From Variovorax sp. PMC12 (GTDB lineage Bacteria; Pseudomonadota; Gammaproteobacteria; Burkholderiales; Burkholderiaceae_C), in assembly GCF_003019815.1 (NCBI RefSeq), contig NZ_CP027773.1, positions 3,855,001 through 3,919,000 on the forward strand: a DNA stretch of 64,000 nucleotides, written 5' to 3'. Position 1 is the stretch's first letter. The number at the start of each line of letters is the position of its first letter. Below the pieces are notes generated by a model. It worked only from the letters and a program-made list of their open reading frames with translations, did no database searches and was not told the DNA's origin. The translations under genes were made by a program, and so were the position numbers. Shown in pieces: positions 12,184 through 20,887 of this stretch.

Positions 12184-13287
12184 TTACTGCGTGCCGCTCC
12201 CGCCGTTGAGCGGACGCCCCGCGAGGCTTTCTATTTTTTGCAATCCCTCGGGCACGAGTTCTTCGATGATCTGGAAGAAGTTGAGCTCCAGCAGCCGCTG
12301 TGCGCGACGTATCAGCATGGGCGACGGATGGCTTGGCTCCGTTCGCTCCAGGTACTGGCAGGCTTTCTCCAACAGCACTTGCACATCATCACGACTGGAT
12401 ATTTCAATATCTTTAATGCGGACGGCGCGTAGTCCTATGCCGACATTTTCGGCAGTACCGTTCGGCATCGGCTGCAACTGCTCATTCGCCTGCGTACCCG
12501 CTGTGGAGTGGGACGCAATGGGGTCGGCCTGGTCTGGCTGCGACTGTTCGGGCAACAGCTGGACCACGGTACGCAGCGATCGTTCGAGCCGCGAGAAGTC
12601 GGGCGCCCAGCTCTGGCCGAGCGCACGTTCGGAGGTCTCTCGAATGCGCTGCAGCAGTTCGAGCGCCTCGCGCAATGCCACCACGGGCGGCGCCGCCTTC
12701 TCGTGCGCGCGGCGTGCGGCGTCGCGCAGGCGGCCGATGCCGCCGGGGTAGTCGATCTGATCGGTCTTGCTCGAATCGAGCAGCGCTTCGACCTGCCGCA
12801 AGGTCATGGATGCGCCACCGTCGTCGAGCAGCCGTGCATCGCGCACGCTACGCCCGAGCCCTTCGGCCTCGGTCAGCGCGGCCAATGCGTTCATGCGCGG
12901 CAGAGGATCTTCGAAGCCGTCGTCGATCACGCGCGGATGCACGTCGTCCCAGAATTTCTGCAGTACCGCATCGACGAGCTGCAGGCCTTCGACATAGCCG
13001 GGCAGGCCGCGGCTCTCGGTCCAAGCCAGCGTGAGCGGCACCAGCACGCGAAGGTCTCGCGTCCGCGTGCACAGCTGCCTGGCGATGCGCTCCACGCGCG
13101 CCCAGTCGGGCGGCTCGGCGGGAATGATGGTCGTGCCGAACTGCTGCTCGCGCTTGCCTGTCGTTGCCTGTTGCAACGCCATGAAGTCGGGGTCGTACTC
13201 CAGGTCTTCACCGCACGGATGCGGGCCTTCCACAGGCGACTGCAATAGTTCGATCTCGCTTTGCGACAACCTCAACTCCCTGTTCAA
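12184..13287 (-). CDS. tssA: T6SS assembly cap protein TssA (ImpA N-terminal family)
   Basis: About 367 residues. The ImpA-N hallmark PHPCGEDLEYDPDF lies near residue 22, followed by VPLTLAWTESRGLPGYVEGLQLVDAVLQKFWDDVHP. TssA primes baseplate and tail assembly. It is the first gene of the operon seen here. The start is uncertain: the frame has no ATG nearby, only TTG codons at 13287, 13275 and 13269, and a GGGAG sequence sits best placed for the TTG at 13269. The C-terminal domain is not matched here to a particular TssA class. Confidence 0.88.
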   Translation of the reverse strand: MNRELRLSQSEIELLQSPVEGPHPCGEDLEYDPDFMALQQATTGKREQQFGTTIIPAEPPDWARVERIARQLCTRTRDLRVLVPLTLAWTESRGLPGYVEGLQLVDAVLQKFWDDVHPRVIDDGFEDPLPRMNALAALTEAEGLGRSVRDARLLDDGGASMTLRQVEALLDSSKTDQIDYPGGIGRLRDAARRAHEKAAPPVVALREALELLQRIRETSERALGQSWAPDFSRLERSLRTVVQLLPEQSQPDQADPIASHSTAGTQANEQLQPMPNGTAENVGIGLRAVRIKDIEISSRDDVQVLLEKACQYLERTEPSHPSPMLIRRAQRLLELNFFQIIEELVPEGLQKIESLAGRPLNGGSGTQ

Positions 13288-13305
13288 CCATTCTTAAGGC
13301 TCGGT

Positions 13306-13334
13306 ATCTTGAGGGGAAGCCAACGCGTGGTCAA
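13306..13334 (-). promoter_or_regulatory. Candidate sigma-70 promoter for the T6SS operon
   Basis: On the minus strand, TTGACC (13329-13334) and CAAGAT (13306-13311) are separated by exactly 17 bases. The -35 matches 5 of 6 and the -10 only 3 of 6. The expected start would leave a very short leader before tssA. The 120-bp gap (13288-13407) between the FAH-family gene and tssA is visibly less GC-rich than its surroundings, as expected for a promoter. No sigma-54 site was seen. Confidence 0.35.
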
Positions 13335-13407
13335 CAACAACGGAGTGCAACGTACTGTCTCTGAATCACAAAGGAGTACAACTTCTCGAAAACATCAAAC
13401 AGAACGC

Positions 13408-14601
13408 CTACAACTCCGAAGACAGCAACCCACGCGCACCCAAATTGCGCATCAACGCACTGATACCGAAAGTCCACATCGGCGCCTGGTCCGCATGAAC
13501 CACGCGATTGACCAGTGCACCCAGCTCCGGCGCGGCAATGCGCACACGGTCGCCTACGACATGGGTGAATCCTTGCCCGGGCCCGTGACGATCTTGTGTC
13601 GGAGCGAACATGGTTCCCAGAAACAACATGAATCCGTCGGGGTAACCGTGATTTTTTCCCACTGTTTGCGAAACAAGATCCAGCGGGTCTCGGCTGATCT
13701 TCGACAACGAACTCGATCCCTGGAGCGTGAAGCCTTCGGGGCCCGTCACTTCCAGCGCAACGGTGATGCGCCGCACGTCGTCGATGCCGAAGTGCGCATC
13801 GAACAGCCGGATGAAAGGACCGATGGCGCACGACGCGTTGTTGTCCTTCGCCTTGCCGAGCAGCAGCGCGCTGCGGCCTTCGAAGTCGCGCAGGTTGACG
13901 TCGTTGCCCAGTGCGGCACCGAGCGTTTCGCCGCGGCTGTTCACCGCGAGCACGACCTCGGGCTCGGGGTTGTTCCACACCGAGCCCGAATGGACGCCGA
14001 CGTCGGCACCGGTGCCCACGGCCGCAAGCACCGGCGCCTTGGTGAAGATCTCCGCGTCGGGGCCGATACCGACCTCGAGGTACTGCGACCACACGCCCTG
14101 CGCGATCAGTACTTCCTTGACCTTCATCGCTTCGGGCGAACCGGGCACGATGTCGGCAAGGTTGTCGCCGAGCACGCCGCCGATGGCCGCGCGCGTGGCC
14201 TCGGCCTTCGATGCATCGCCGCGCGCCTGTTCCTCGATCACGCGCTCCAGAAGGCTTGCAACAAAGGTCACGCCGCTGGCCTTGATGGCCTGCAGGTCGC
14301 AGGGCGCGAGCAGCCAGGGCTTGGCCGCGTCGCGCACGCTCTCGTCGCTGTTGGCAATGGCTTCGTCGAGCGATGCGATGCGCGGCGCGCCCTGCAACGC
14401 ACGGCGAACGGCCTCTGCAGGCGATCCCTTGGCTTCGAGCAGGTCGCTCATGGTCGGCGCGAGCTTCGACAGGTCGTACAGGCTGCCGTCGTGCACGCCC
14501 ACGAGCACGGGGCCGACGCCCGGTTGCCAGAGGCGCCCGACGAGGGTGGCGCGCTCGGCGTCGCTGGGGAGGCTGGAAGAAGCGGAGAGGTTCAGTGGCA
14601 T
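13408..14601 (-). CDS. Fumarylacetoacetate hydrolase (FAH) family protein
   Basis: 397 residues from MPLNLSASSSLPSDAERATL. The C-terminal two thirds has the FAH fold: VGIGPDAEIFTKAPVLAAVGTGADVGVHSGSVWNNPEPEVVLAV, with the acidic metal ligands in NPEPEV, then GNDVNLRDFEGRSALLLGKAKDNNASCAIGP. FAH proteins hydrolyse or decarboxylate beta-keto or related acids with Mg2+. It is 74 bp downstream of the NicB-like gene in the same direction, so it may act late in that pathway, but this is positional inference only; the substrate is unknown. Confidence 0.85.
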   Translation of the reverse strand: MPLNLSASSSLPSDAERATLVGRLWQPGVGPVLVGVHDGSLYDLSKLAPTMSDLLEAKGSPAEAVRRALQGAPRIASLDEAIANSDESVRDAAKPWLLAPCDLQAIKASGVTFVASLLERVIEEQARGDASKAEATRAAIGGVLGDNLADIVPGSPEAMKVKEVLIAQGVWSQYLEVGIGPDAEIFTKAPVLAAVGTGADVGVHSGSVWNNPEPEVVLAVNSRGETLGAALGNDVNLRDFEGRSALLLGKAKDNNASCAIGPFIRLFDAHFGIDDVRRITVALEVTGPEGFTLQGSSSLSKISRDPLDLVSQTVGKNHGYPDGFMLFLGTMFAPTQDRHGPGQGFTHVVGDRVRIAAPELGALVNRVVHADQAPMWTFGISALMRNLGARGLLSSEL

Positions 14602-14675
14602 GGCGTGATGTCTCTTTGGATGGTGCTACGTGGCATCGTAGCGGCGCATCCGGGAAACGGCAGCCAAAGCCCCTG

Positions 14676-17600
14676 TCAGTGCCCCGCGCGGTGTGCCGGG
14701 GCGGCGCGCACGCGTGCCACCTGCGCTGGCAGGTCGGTCCACGCGGGCTCCTGCGGCGCGAAGCGCGCGCGCATGTAGCCGGCCAGCTCGGCGATCTGCC
14801 GATCGTCGAGCGCTTCGCGGAACGCCGGCATGAAGCCGATGTCGCGCGTGGCGGGCTCGCGCACGCCGTCGAGGATTGTGCGCAGCAGGTTGTCGGGCCG
14901 CGCGCTCGTGAGGTTGCTGTTGAGCGCGAGCGGCGTGTTCACGCCGAGCAGCGTGGGGCCGTTGCCGTCGTGGTGGCATGAAGCGCAGGCGCTGTCGAAC
15001 ATGCGCTGCGCGGGGCCGAGCAGCTGGCCCTGCGTGCGCGCCGCGTTCTCGACCGCCTGCCGTGCCACGGCCTCGGGCGCAACCGCAGGCTCCGGGTTGA
15101 AGGAGCCGAGGTAGGTGGCCATCGCGCGCACGTCTTCGTCGGGCAGCTGCTGCATCTCGCGCACCACGTCGGCCATCGGTCCGCCGGCAATGCCGTGGCG
15201 CTGTGTGTGGCCGTGACGCAGGTAGCGATAGAGCTCGTCGGCATCCCACGGCACGGCGGATTTCGACAGATGCGTGAGCGCCGGCGCTTCCCAGCCGTCG
15301 ACCATCGCGCCCGAGAGGAATGCGCTGCCGCCCTGCTCCGCGCCCAGCGCGTTGCGCGGCGTGTGGCAGGCGCCGCAATGGCCCAGGCCGTTGACGAGAT
15401 AGGCGCCGCGGTTCCACTCGGCGCTCTGCGTGGCCACGGGCTGCATCGGCGTGGGGTCGTGGAAGAGCGCGTTCCAGCCGGCCATCAGCGGCCGCATGCT
15501 GAACGGGAACCTGAGCTCGGACTTCGGCGTTTCCGCGCGCACCGCGGGCATGGACATGAAGTACGCATAGAGCGCCTGCAGGTCGTCGTCGCTGGTCTTG
15601 GCGAAGGCTGTGTAGGGGAAGGCGGGGTACAGGTAGTGCCCGTCGCGCGAGACGCCTTCGCGCATCGCGCGCTGGAAGGCGCTGAACGACCAGCGGCCCA
15701 GGCCGGTGTCGGCATCGGGCGTGAGGTTGGTGGTGTAGAGCGTGCCGAACGGTGTGTCCATGGCGCGGCCGCCCGCGTTGGGCACGCCGCCGGGCGCGGT
15801 GTGGCACACGGCGCAGTCGCCGGCTGCGGCGAGCACCCGGCCGCGCTCGATGGTGGCCTGGCTGTAGACCGGCGCGGTGAGCGACACGGGCGCGATGGCC
15901 GAACGCCAGCCGAGCAGGCCCGCAATGACGCCGATGCCGCCGACGACGAGGGCTGCGCCAGTCGCCCACACGCCCTTGCGGTGCGGCCAGGCTGCATTGC
16001 TCCTTGCCTCTCTGGGGGAAGGCCGGGATGGGGGTACGGCAGCGTCACCATCGGAGCGCCGCATGCCCCCACCCCCGCCCTCACCCGGAGGGGCAGCGAG
16101 CAGACCCCGGTTCAATTCAGCCAGCACCGTCTCCGGCGTGAACGGCGGCGAGCGGAACCGCACCCCCGTCGCATCGAAGATCGCATTCGCGATCGCCGCC
16201 GTGCCCGGCACCGACGACGACTCGCCCGCACCCAGCGAAGGCTCGCCCGGCCGCGGCATGTGCATCACCTCGATCACCGGCACTTCGCGGAAGTTGATGA
16301 TCGGGTAGCTGCCCCACTCGCGGCTCGCGACCACGCCCGAAGGCAGCACGCCCGGCAGCTGCGCACCGGGCTGCCCTTGGTGGTGCTGCTGCTGTTGCTG
16401 CTGCGGCGCGAACTGCACCCGCTCCTTCAGCGCCCGGCTGGTGGTCTGGATCACGTTGCCGTGCACCTGGTGTTCCACGCCCGCCGGGTTGATCATCAAG
16501 CCCGCGTCATGCCCCACCACCACGCGGCGCACATGCACCTCGCCGGTCTTGCGGTTGACCTCCACGTCGGCCACCCATGCGGCCCACGCCGCGCCGAAGC
16601 CCGGCCACTTGCTGTGGATGTAGCGCGCATAGGCAAAGCCCTGGCCGAACAGGATGTCGCCGCCCTCGCCCAGCCCGCCGTCGGCGTTCTCCTGCGGGCC
16701 GGTGCGCATGCGCCAGCCGGCCTTCTGCGCGGTGGCCTGCGCCAGCTCGGCCGCGCGCGGGTCCTGCAGGTAGCGCAGGCGGAACTGCACGGGGTCGACA
16801 CCCGCCGCCGTGGCAAGCTCGTCGATGTACGACTCGTGCGCGAACGAGCTCGGCAATGCCGACACGCCGCGCAGCCATGAGGCGCGCACGATCGGCGCCA
16901 TGTCGTTCACCTTCACGCGCAGGTTGTCGTAGCTGTACGGCGGGCGCGCGGTGCGGTCGCCCATCTCGTAGGCCTGCGCCACCGGCTCGATGGTGCGCGT
17001 GAGCAGCAGCGCCAGCGTGGGCGCGCCGTTCGACGGATACGAGGTCTCGAAGTCGTAGGCGGCGACGCGCCCGTCGGCCATGAGGCCGCCGTCGATCTCC
17101 ATCAGCTGCGCGGCGCCCTTGGGCTCCCACGCATGCTCCTGCTCGCGCGTGAGCTGCACCCGCACGGGCGCACCCACGGCGCGCGCGAGCAGCGCGGCAT
17201 CGGCGGCCACGTCGTCGGCACCGTTGCGGCCATAGCAGCCGGCCGCCTCCATGCGGACCACGTCGACCTGGACGTCTTCCACGCCCATGAGCTTCGCGAG
17301 GTCGGCGCGCAGCACGTGCGGGTTCTGCGATCCGGCCCAGCAGCGCAGCTGCATGCCGCTGCCGTCGGCGGGCTGCCACTCGGCCAGCGCGCACGACGGG
17401 CCGATGGACGCGTGCATCTGGTACGGCCACACGTAGGTGCGGTGCATCGGCTGCGCGGCGGCGGCGATGGCGCCATCGACATCGCCTTCGTCGACCAGCA
17501 GCCGCTGCGTCGAGGGGTTGTCGCGCAGCGCCTGCGCCACGTCGCCCAGGTCCGGCATGCCGGGCCACGGCTTCCAGGTGACGCGCAGCTCGCGCAGTGC

Positions 17601-18446
17601 CTGTTCGGCATGCTCTTCGCGCTCGGCCACGATGCCGACGAAGTCGCGGATGACCACCACCGCGCGGATGCCGGGGATGTGCCCGATCGACGACTCGTCG
17701 ACCGCCTCCAGCGTGTTGCCGATGAACTCGCCGTGGTCCGCGCCCGCGTAGGGCGGGCGCACCACGCGGCCGTGCAGCATGCCCGGCACGCGCATGTCGT
17801 GCACGAACACCAGCTCGCCGGCAAGCTTGGCCGGAATGTCGACGCGCGCCTGCCGGGTGCCGACCACGCGATAGTCGGCGGGGTCCTTGGGCTGTGCCTT
17901 GGCATCGAGCCGCAACACGGTGCGCTGGCCCGCGACGAGATCGGCGTAGCCGACGTGGCGGTCCGGCGCTTCGGCGACACGCACGATGCCGTTGCGCACC
18001 TGCAGCGCATCGGCAGGCACGCCGAGCCGTTCGGCGGCGCGCGCCAGCAGCCATGCGCGCGCCTGCGCGGCCGCAAGGCGCAACGGCTGCGCATGGATCT
18101 GGATCGACGCGCTGGCGATGGTCGCGCCCTGGTTGGGCGCGCGCGCGGTGTCGCCGAGCATCATGCGCACGCAGGGCATGCCGAGGTCGAGCTCCTCGGC
18201 CACGATCTGCGCGAGCGCGGTCTGGATGCCGGTGCCCAGGTCGACGTGGCCGTTGAGCGCCGAGGCGCTGCCGTCGTCCCACACGGCGAGCAGCACCTCG
18301 TCGCCTTCGACGGGGTTGCTGGCGATGAAGGCGGGCTGGCCCTTGGCCGGTGGCGGCGGTGGTGGCGTCTCGCGCAGCACCAGCAGCACGCCGCTGGCAG
18401 CGAGGAACTCGGCGCGCGTCCGAGGCAGGTCGGCGCGGCGCGTCAT
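14676..18446 (-). CDS. NicB-like molybdenum hydroxylase large subunit fused to tri-haem cytochrome c
   Basis: 1256 residues. The N-terminal ~780 residues are a xanthine-dehydrogenase-family molybdopterin subunit: VDLGTGIQTALAQIVAEELDL, the AAGCYGRNGADDVAADAALLARA substrate-loop region, and GAGESSSVPGTAAIANAIFDATG with the likely catalytic Glu at about 743. After a Gly/Pro-rich linker (about 785-816) come a transmembrane helix (about 825-850, Arg/Lys/His on the N-terminal side) and cytochrome c domains with CXXCH at about 878 (CAVCH), 1024 (CGACH) and 1154 (CASCH). This is the architecture of nicotinate dehydrogenase NicB of Pseudomonas putida. The topology suggests substrate oxidation in the cytoplasm and haems in the periplasm. 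A Gln/His run lies at about 682-690. The substrate is inferred from neighbours, not from active-site residues. Confidence 0.88.
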   Translation of the reverse strand: MTRRADLPRTRAEFLAASGVLLVLRETPPPPPPAKGQPAFIASNPVEGDEVLLAVWDDGSASALNGHVDLGTGIQTALAQIVAEELDLGMPCVRMMLGDTARAPNQGATIASASIQIHAQPLRLAAAQARAWLLARAAERLGVPADALQVRNGIVRVAEAPDRHVGYADLVAGQRTVLRLDAKAQPKDPADYRVVGTRQARVDIPAKLAGELVFVHDMRVPGMLHGRVVRPPYAGADHGEFIGNTLEAVDESSIGHIPGIRAVVVIRDFVGIVAEREEHAEQALRELRVTWKPWPGMPDLGDVAQALRDNPSTQRLLVDEGDVDGAIAAAAQPMHRTYVWPYQMHASIGPSCALAEWQPADGSGMQLRCWAGSQNPHVLRADLAKLMGVEDVQVDVVRMEAAGCYGRNGADDVAADAALLARAVGAPVRVQLTREQEHAWEPKGAAQLMEIDGGLMADGRVAAYDFETSYPSNGAPTLALLLTRTIEPVAQAYEMGDRTARPPYSYDNLRVKVNDMAPIVRASWLRGVSALPSSFAHESYIDELATAAGVDPVQFRLRYLQDPRAAELAQATAQKAGWRMRTGPQENADGGLGEGGDILFGQGFAYARYIHSKWPGFGAAWAAWVADVEVNRKTGEVHVRRVVVGHDAGLMINPAGVEHQVHGNVIQTTSRALKERVQFAPQQQQQQHHQGQPGAQLPGVLPSGVVASREWGSYPIINFREVPVIEVMHMPRPGEPSLGAGESSSVPGTAAIANAIFDATGVRFRSPPFTPETVLAELNRGLLAAPPGEGGGGGMRRSDGDAAVPPSRPSPREARSNAAWPHRKGVWATGAALVVGGIGVIAGLLGWRSAIAPVSLTAPVYSQATIERGRVLAAAGDCAVCHTAPGGVPNAGGRAMDTPFGTLYTTNLTPDADTGLGRWSFSAFQRAMREGVSRDGHYLYPAFPYTAFAKTSDDDLQALYAYFMSMPAVRAETPKSELRFPFSMRPLMAGWNALFHDPTPMQPVATQSAEWNRGAYLVNGLGHCGACHTPRNALGAEQGGSAFLSGAMVDGWEAPALTHLSKSAVPWDADELYRYLRHGHTQRHGIAGGPMADVVREMQQLPDEDVRAMATYLGSFNPEPAVAPEAVARQAVENAARTQGQLLGPAQRMFDSACASCHHDGNGPTLLGVNTPLALNSNLTSARPDNLLRTILDGVREPATRDIGFMPAFREALDDRQIAELAGYMRARFAPQEPAWTDLPAQVARVRAAPAHRAGH
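15999..16094. repeat. Interspersed repeat family B, copy 1, inside the NicB-like gene
   Basis: The blocks CTCTGGGGGAAGGCCGGG, ATGGGGGT, a variable centre of about 35 bases, GCCCCCACCCCCGCCCTC and CCGGAGGGG match in order the intergenic copy at 48395-48507. Its ends are partly inverted (GGGGG..CCCCC). Here it is read through in frame and encodes the Gly/Pro/Ser linker (PPGEGGGGGMRRSDGDAA and following) between the molybdopterin and membrane-cytochrome parts of the protein. Confidence 0.7.
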
Positions 18447-18943
18447 GGCGCTTGCCCGATGCGCATGCGCAGCGCCGCGCGCTGCACGGCATCGAGGATC
18501 TCGATGTGCGTGCCGCAGCGGCACAGGTTGCCCGACAGCTCGCCGCGGATGCGCGCCTCGCTCGCGTGCGGATCGCGCGCCAGCAGCGCCGCGGCCTGCA
18601 TGACCATGCCGTTGAGGCAGTAGCCGCACTGCGCGGCCTGCGCGTCTTCGAAAGCAGCCTGCACCGGGTGCCAGTCGCCGCGCGAGCCCAGCCCTTCGAG
18701 CGTGGTGACGGCGCGGCCCGCCACGCCGTGGGCGGGAATCACGCACGAACGCGCGGCCACGCCGTCGACGTGCACGGTGCAGGCACCGCACTGCCCCAGT
18801 CCGCAGCCGTACTTGGGGCCGTTCAGCCCCAGGTCGTTGCGCAGCAGGTGCAGCAGCGTCGCCTCGCGCGGCAAGCCTTCGATCGACTGCGCCTGGCCGT
18901 TGACCAGCAGGTGCAGCGGCTCAGCGCCGCAACTGGCCGTCAC
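18443..18943 (-). CDS. NicA-like [2Fe-2S] small subunit of molybdenum hydroxylase
   Basis: 166 residues from a GTG at 18943. The plant-type ferredoxin cluster uses C47, C52, C55 (GCGLGQCGAC) and C67; the second cluster uses C106, C109 (CGYC) and C141, C143 (CRC). This is the isoquinoline 1-oxidoreductase alpha / NicA type of subunit. It passes electrons from the molybdenum centre of the gene downstream toward the fused cytochrome. Its stop overlaps the large-subunit start by 4 bp, and its start overlaps the upstream binding-protein gene by 23 bp, so all three are surely co-transcribed. No FAD subunit gene is present, consistent with cytochrome c as electron acceptor. Confidence 0.9.
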   Translation of the reverse strand: MTASCGAEPLHLLVNGQAQSIEGLPREATLLHLLRNDLGLNGPKYGCGLGQCGACTVHVDGVAARSCVIPAHGVAGRAVTTLEGLGSRGDWHPVQAAFEDAQAAQCGYCLNGMVMQAAALLARDPHASEARIRGELSGNLCRCGTHIEILDAVQRAALRMRIGQAP

Positions 18944-20090
18944 GGGTGTACATCTCCAGGTCCACGAAGGTCGAGCCGTTGTGGTTCTTCGCGCTGTATT
19001 CGACGGGGAAGTCGCCGAAGCGCGTGCTGCCGATGCTCTCGAGCCCCGCGATGAAGCCGTCGCGCGTGAGCGCCCTGCCCGCGCGGCGCAGGCCCTCGAC
19101 CATCACGCGCGCGGCGATGTAGCCTTCCAGCGCGGTGTAGCTGTCGATCTTCTCGCCGAACTCGGCGCGGTCGTGCTGGTAATCGGCCACGATGGGCACG
19201 CGCAGCGCCTGCGGCGGCGGCACGATGCTGGCCGTGACCAGCCCCGCGAGCTTGCCGTCGAGCCGCTTGGCCGAGCCTGCCGCGTCGGTGATGCCGACCG
19301 ACAGCGTGTACAGCGGAGCGCCCGCGCCGCTGGCACGGTAGTCGCGCATGAACACCTCGACCATGCGACCGGCCATGATCATCAGCACGGCGCCCGGCTT
19401 CGCATCCGCCAGGCCCGCGACGACCGGCTTCGCGTCTTCGGCGGCGATGGCCAGCGGGAAGGTCTTCACCACCTTCACCTTGTGGTCGGCCGCCAGCTCC
19501 TCGCAGGTAGCGAGGTTCGACTTGCCGAAGGCGCTGTCCTGGTAGACCACGGCGATCGACTGGATGCCGATGGTCGACAGGTGGCTGATGATCTTGCGCA
19601 GCTCGAGGTCGTAGCCCGCGCGCACATGGAACAGGTAGCGGTTGGTCTTGGTGCGGAACGACGTGGTGCCCACCAGCGGCGCGAACATCGGCACGCCGGC
19701 CTTCTCGGCGAGCGGCATCGCCGCGGCCAGGTTGCCGGTGGCCACGTAGCCGGCGAGCGCGAAGACCTTGTCCTCGTCGATCAGCTTCGCGGTGTTGACG
19801 GCGGTCTTCGCGGGGTCGTATGCGTCGTCGTAGGTGACGAGTTCGATCTTGCGGCCGTTCACGCCGCCCGACTTGTTGACGCGATCGAAGTACAGCTTGA
19901 TGCCCGCGCGGTAGTCGACGCCGAAGTCTTTGGCCGGCCCGCTGAACACGGCCGACTGGCCGATGCGGATGGCGGTGTCGCTCACACCGTTCGTGCCGTT
20001 TTCCGCGCGTGCCGGCCGCAACAGGCCGGGGCCGAGGGCCATGGCAGCGCCGCCCGCCACCATGGCGCGCCTTGAAATGGAAAGCTTCAT
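18921..20090 (-). CDS. LivK-type ABC transporter periplasmic binding protein (SBP 1)
   Basis: 389 residues. The N-terminus MKLSISRRAMVAGGAAMAL has a Tat-like SRR motif and an ARA cleavage site near residue 29. The body is a type I periplasmic binding fold (IRIGQSAVFSGPAKDFG, NRSGGVNGRKIEL-type segment, VAVVYQDSAFGKSNL). Members bind amino acids, amides or aromatic acids. It sits between the nicotinamidase and NicA-like genes in the same direction. The adjacent livF-livG-livHM genes encode one transporter, but a second binding protein lies at 24461-25666, so the two may present different ligands to it. Confidence 0.88.
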   Translation of the reverse strand: MKLSISRRAMVAGGAAMALGPGLLRPARAENGTNGVSDTAIRIGQSAVFSGPAKDFGVDYRAGIKLYFDRVNKSGGVNGRKIELVTYDDAYDPAKTAVNTAKLIDEDKVFALAGYVATGNLAAAMPLAEKAGVPMFAPLVGTTSFRTKTNRYLFHVRAGYDLELRKIISHLSTIGIQSIAVVYQDSAFGKSNLATCEELAADHKVKVVKTFPLAIAAEDAKPVVAGLADAKPGAVLMIMAGRMVEVFMRDYRASGAGAPLYTLSVGITDAAGSAKRLDGKLAGLVTASIVPPPQALRVPIVADYQHDRAEFGEKIDSYTALEGYIAARVMVEGLRRAGRALTRDGFIAGLESIGSTRFGDFPVEYSAKNHNGSTFVDLEMYTRDGQLRR

Positions 20091-20133
20091 GCGTCGTGGG
20101 TCTCGTGCTTTTGTTGTTGTTCCCGGTGCGGGC

Positions 20134-20859
20134 TCAGGCGGCCTGGATGTCCGCGGACTGGATTCGCTTCACGCCCTTGGCCGTCATCTGCTTCCACGCG
20201 GCGGCCAGCGAGCCGTTGAGGTCGATGCCGCGCGTGGCGTCCTCGATCACGTAGGCCTCGAAGCCGGCCTTGCGCGCGTCCATGGCGGTCCAGGCCACGC
20301 AGAAGTCGGTGGCCAGGCCGGTGACGAACACGGTCTTGATGCCGCGCGCCTTCAGGTAGCCGGCCAGGCCGGTGGCCGTCTTGTGGTCGGCTTCCTCGAA
20401 GGCGGAGTAGCTGTCCATGCCCTTGTGGAAGCCCTTGCGGATGATGAGCTGCGCGGTGGGCACCTTCAGGTCCTTGCCGAGCGCGGCGTCGTCGGTGCCC
20501 TGCACGCAGTGGTCGGGCCACAGCACCTGCGTGCCGTAGCTGAGCTTGGTGGTCTCGAAGGGCTTCTTGCCGCTGTAGGTGCTGGCGAAGGAGGCATGGC
20601 CCGCCGTGTGCCAGTCCTGCGTGACGACGATGTTCTGGAACGCGGGCGCCAGCGCGTTGATGACCGGAATGACTTCGTTGCCGCCCTTCACCGCCAGCGT
20701 GCCGCCGTCGAGGAAGCAGTTCTGCACGTCCACCACGATCAGCGCGGCCTTGTCGCCGGGCTTGATCTTGCCCGCCGCGAAGGCGTTGAAACCGACACTG
20801 CCGAGGCCGCCTGCCAGCCCGAGGGCGGCGGCGGATTTCACGAGGGTTCTGCGATGCAT
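20134..20859 (-). CDS. Exported nicotinamidase (PncA-type isochorismatase-fold amidase)
   Basis: 241 residues. The residues of PncA are in place: catalytic Asp44 (ALIVVDVQNCFLDGG), Lys142 (IIRKGFHKG) and Cys187 (GLATDFCVAWTAMDA), metal ligands Asp82, His84, His88 (DWHTAGHASF), and the LWPDHCVQGT motif. It should hydrolyse nicotinamide to nicotinate and ammonia. Unlike housekeeping PncA it has a leader, MHRRTLVKSAAALGLAGG, with a Tat-like RRTLVK motif and AFA cleavage near 28, so it is predicted to act in the periplasm. It lies in the transporter / molybdenum-hydroxylase operon, which supports a role in nicotinamide catabolism over NAD salvage. Confidence 0.9.
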   Translation of the reverse strand: MHRRTLVKSAAALGLAGGLGSVGFNAFAAGKIKPGDKAALIVVDVQNCFLDGGTLAVKGGNEVIPVINALAPAFQNIVVTQDWHTAGHASFASTYSGKKPFETTKLSYGTQVLWPDHCVQGTDDAALGKDLKVPTAQLIIRKGFHKGMDSYSAFEEADHKTATGLAGYLKARGIKTVFVTGLATDFCVAWTAMDARKAGFEAYVIEDATRGIDLNGSLAAAWKQMTAKGVKRIQSADIQAA

Positions 20860-20887
20860 GGCGTGGACTCCGGGGGTTGAAGAAAAA

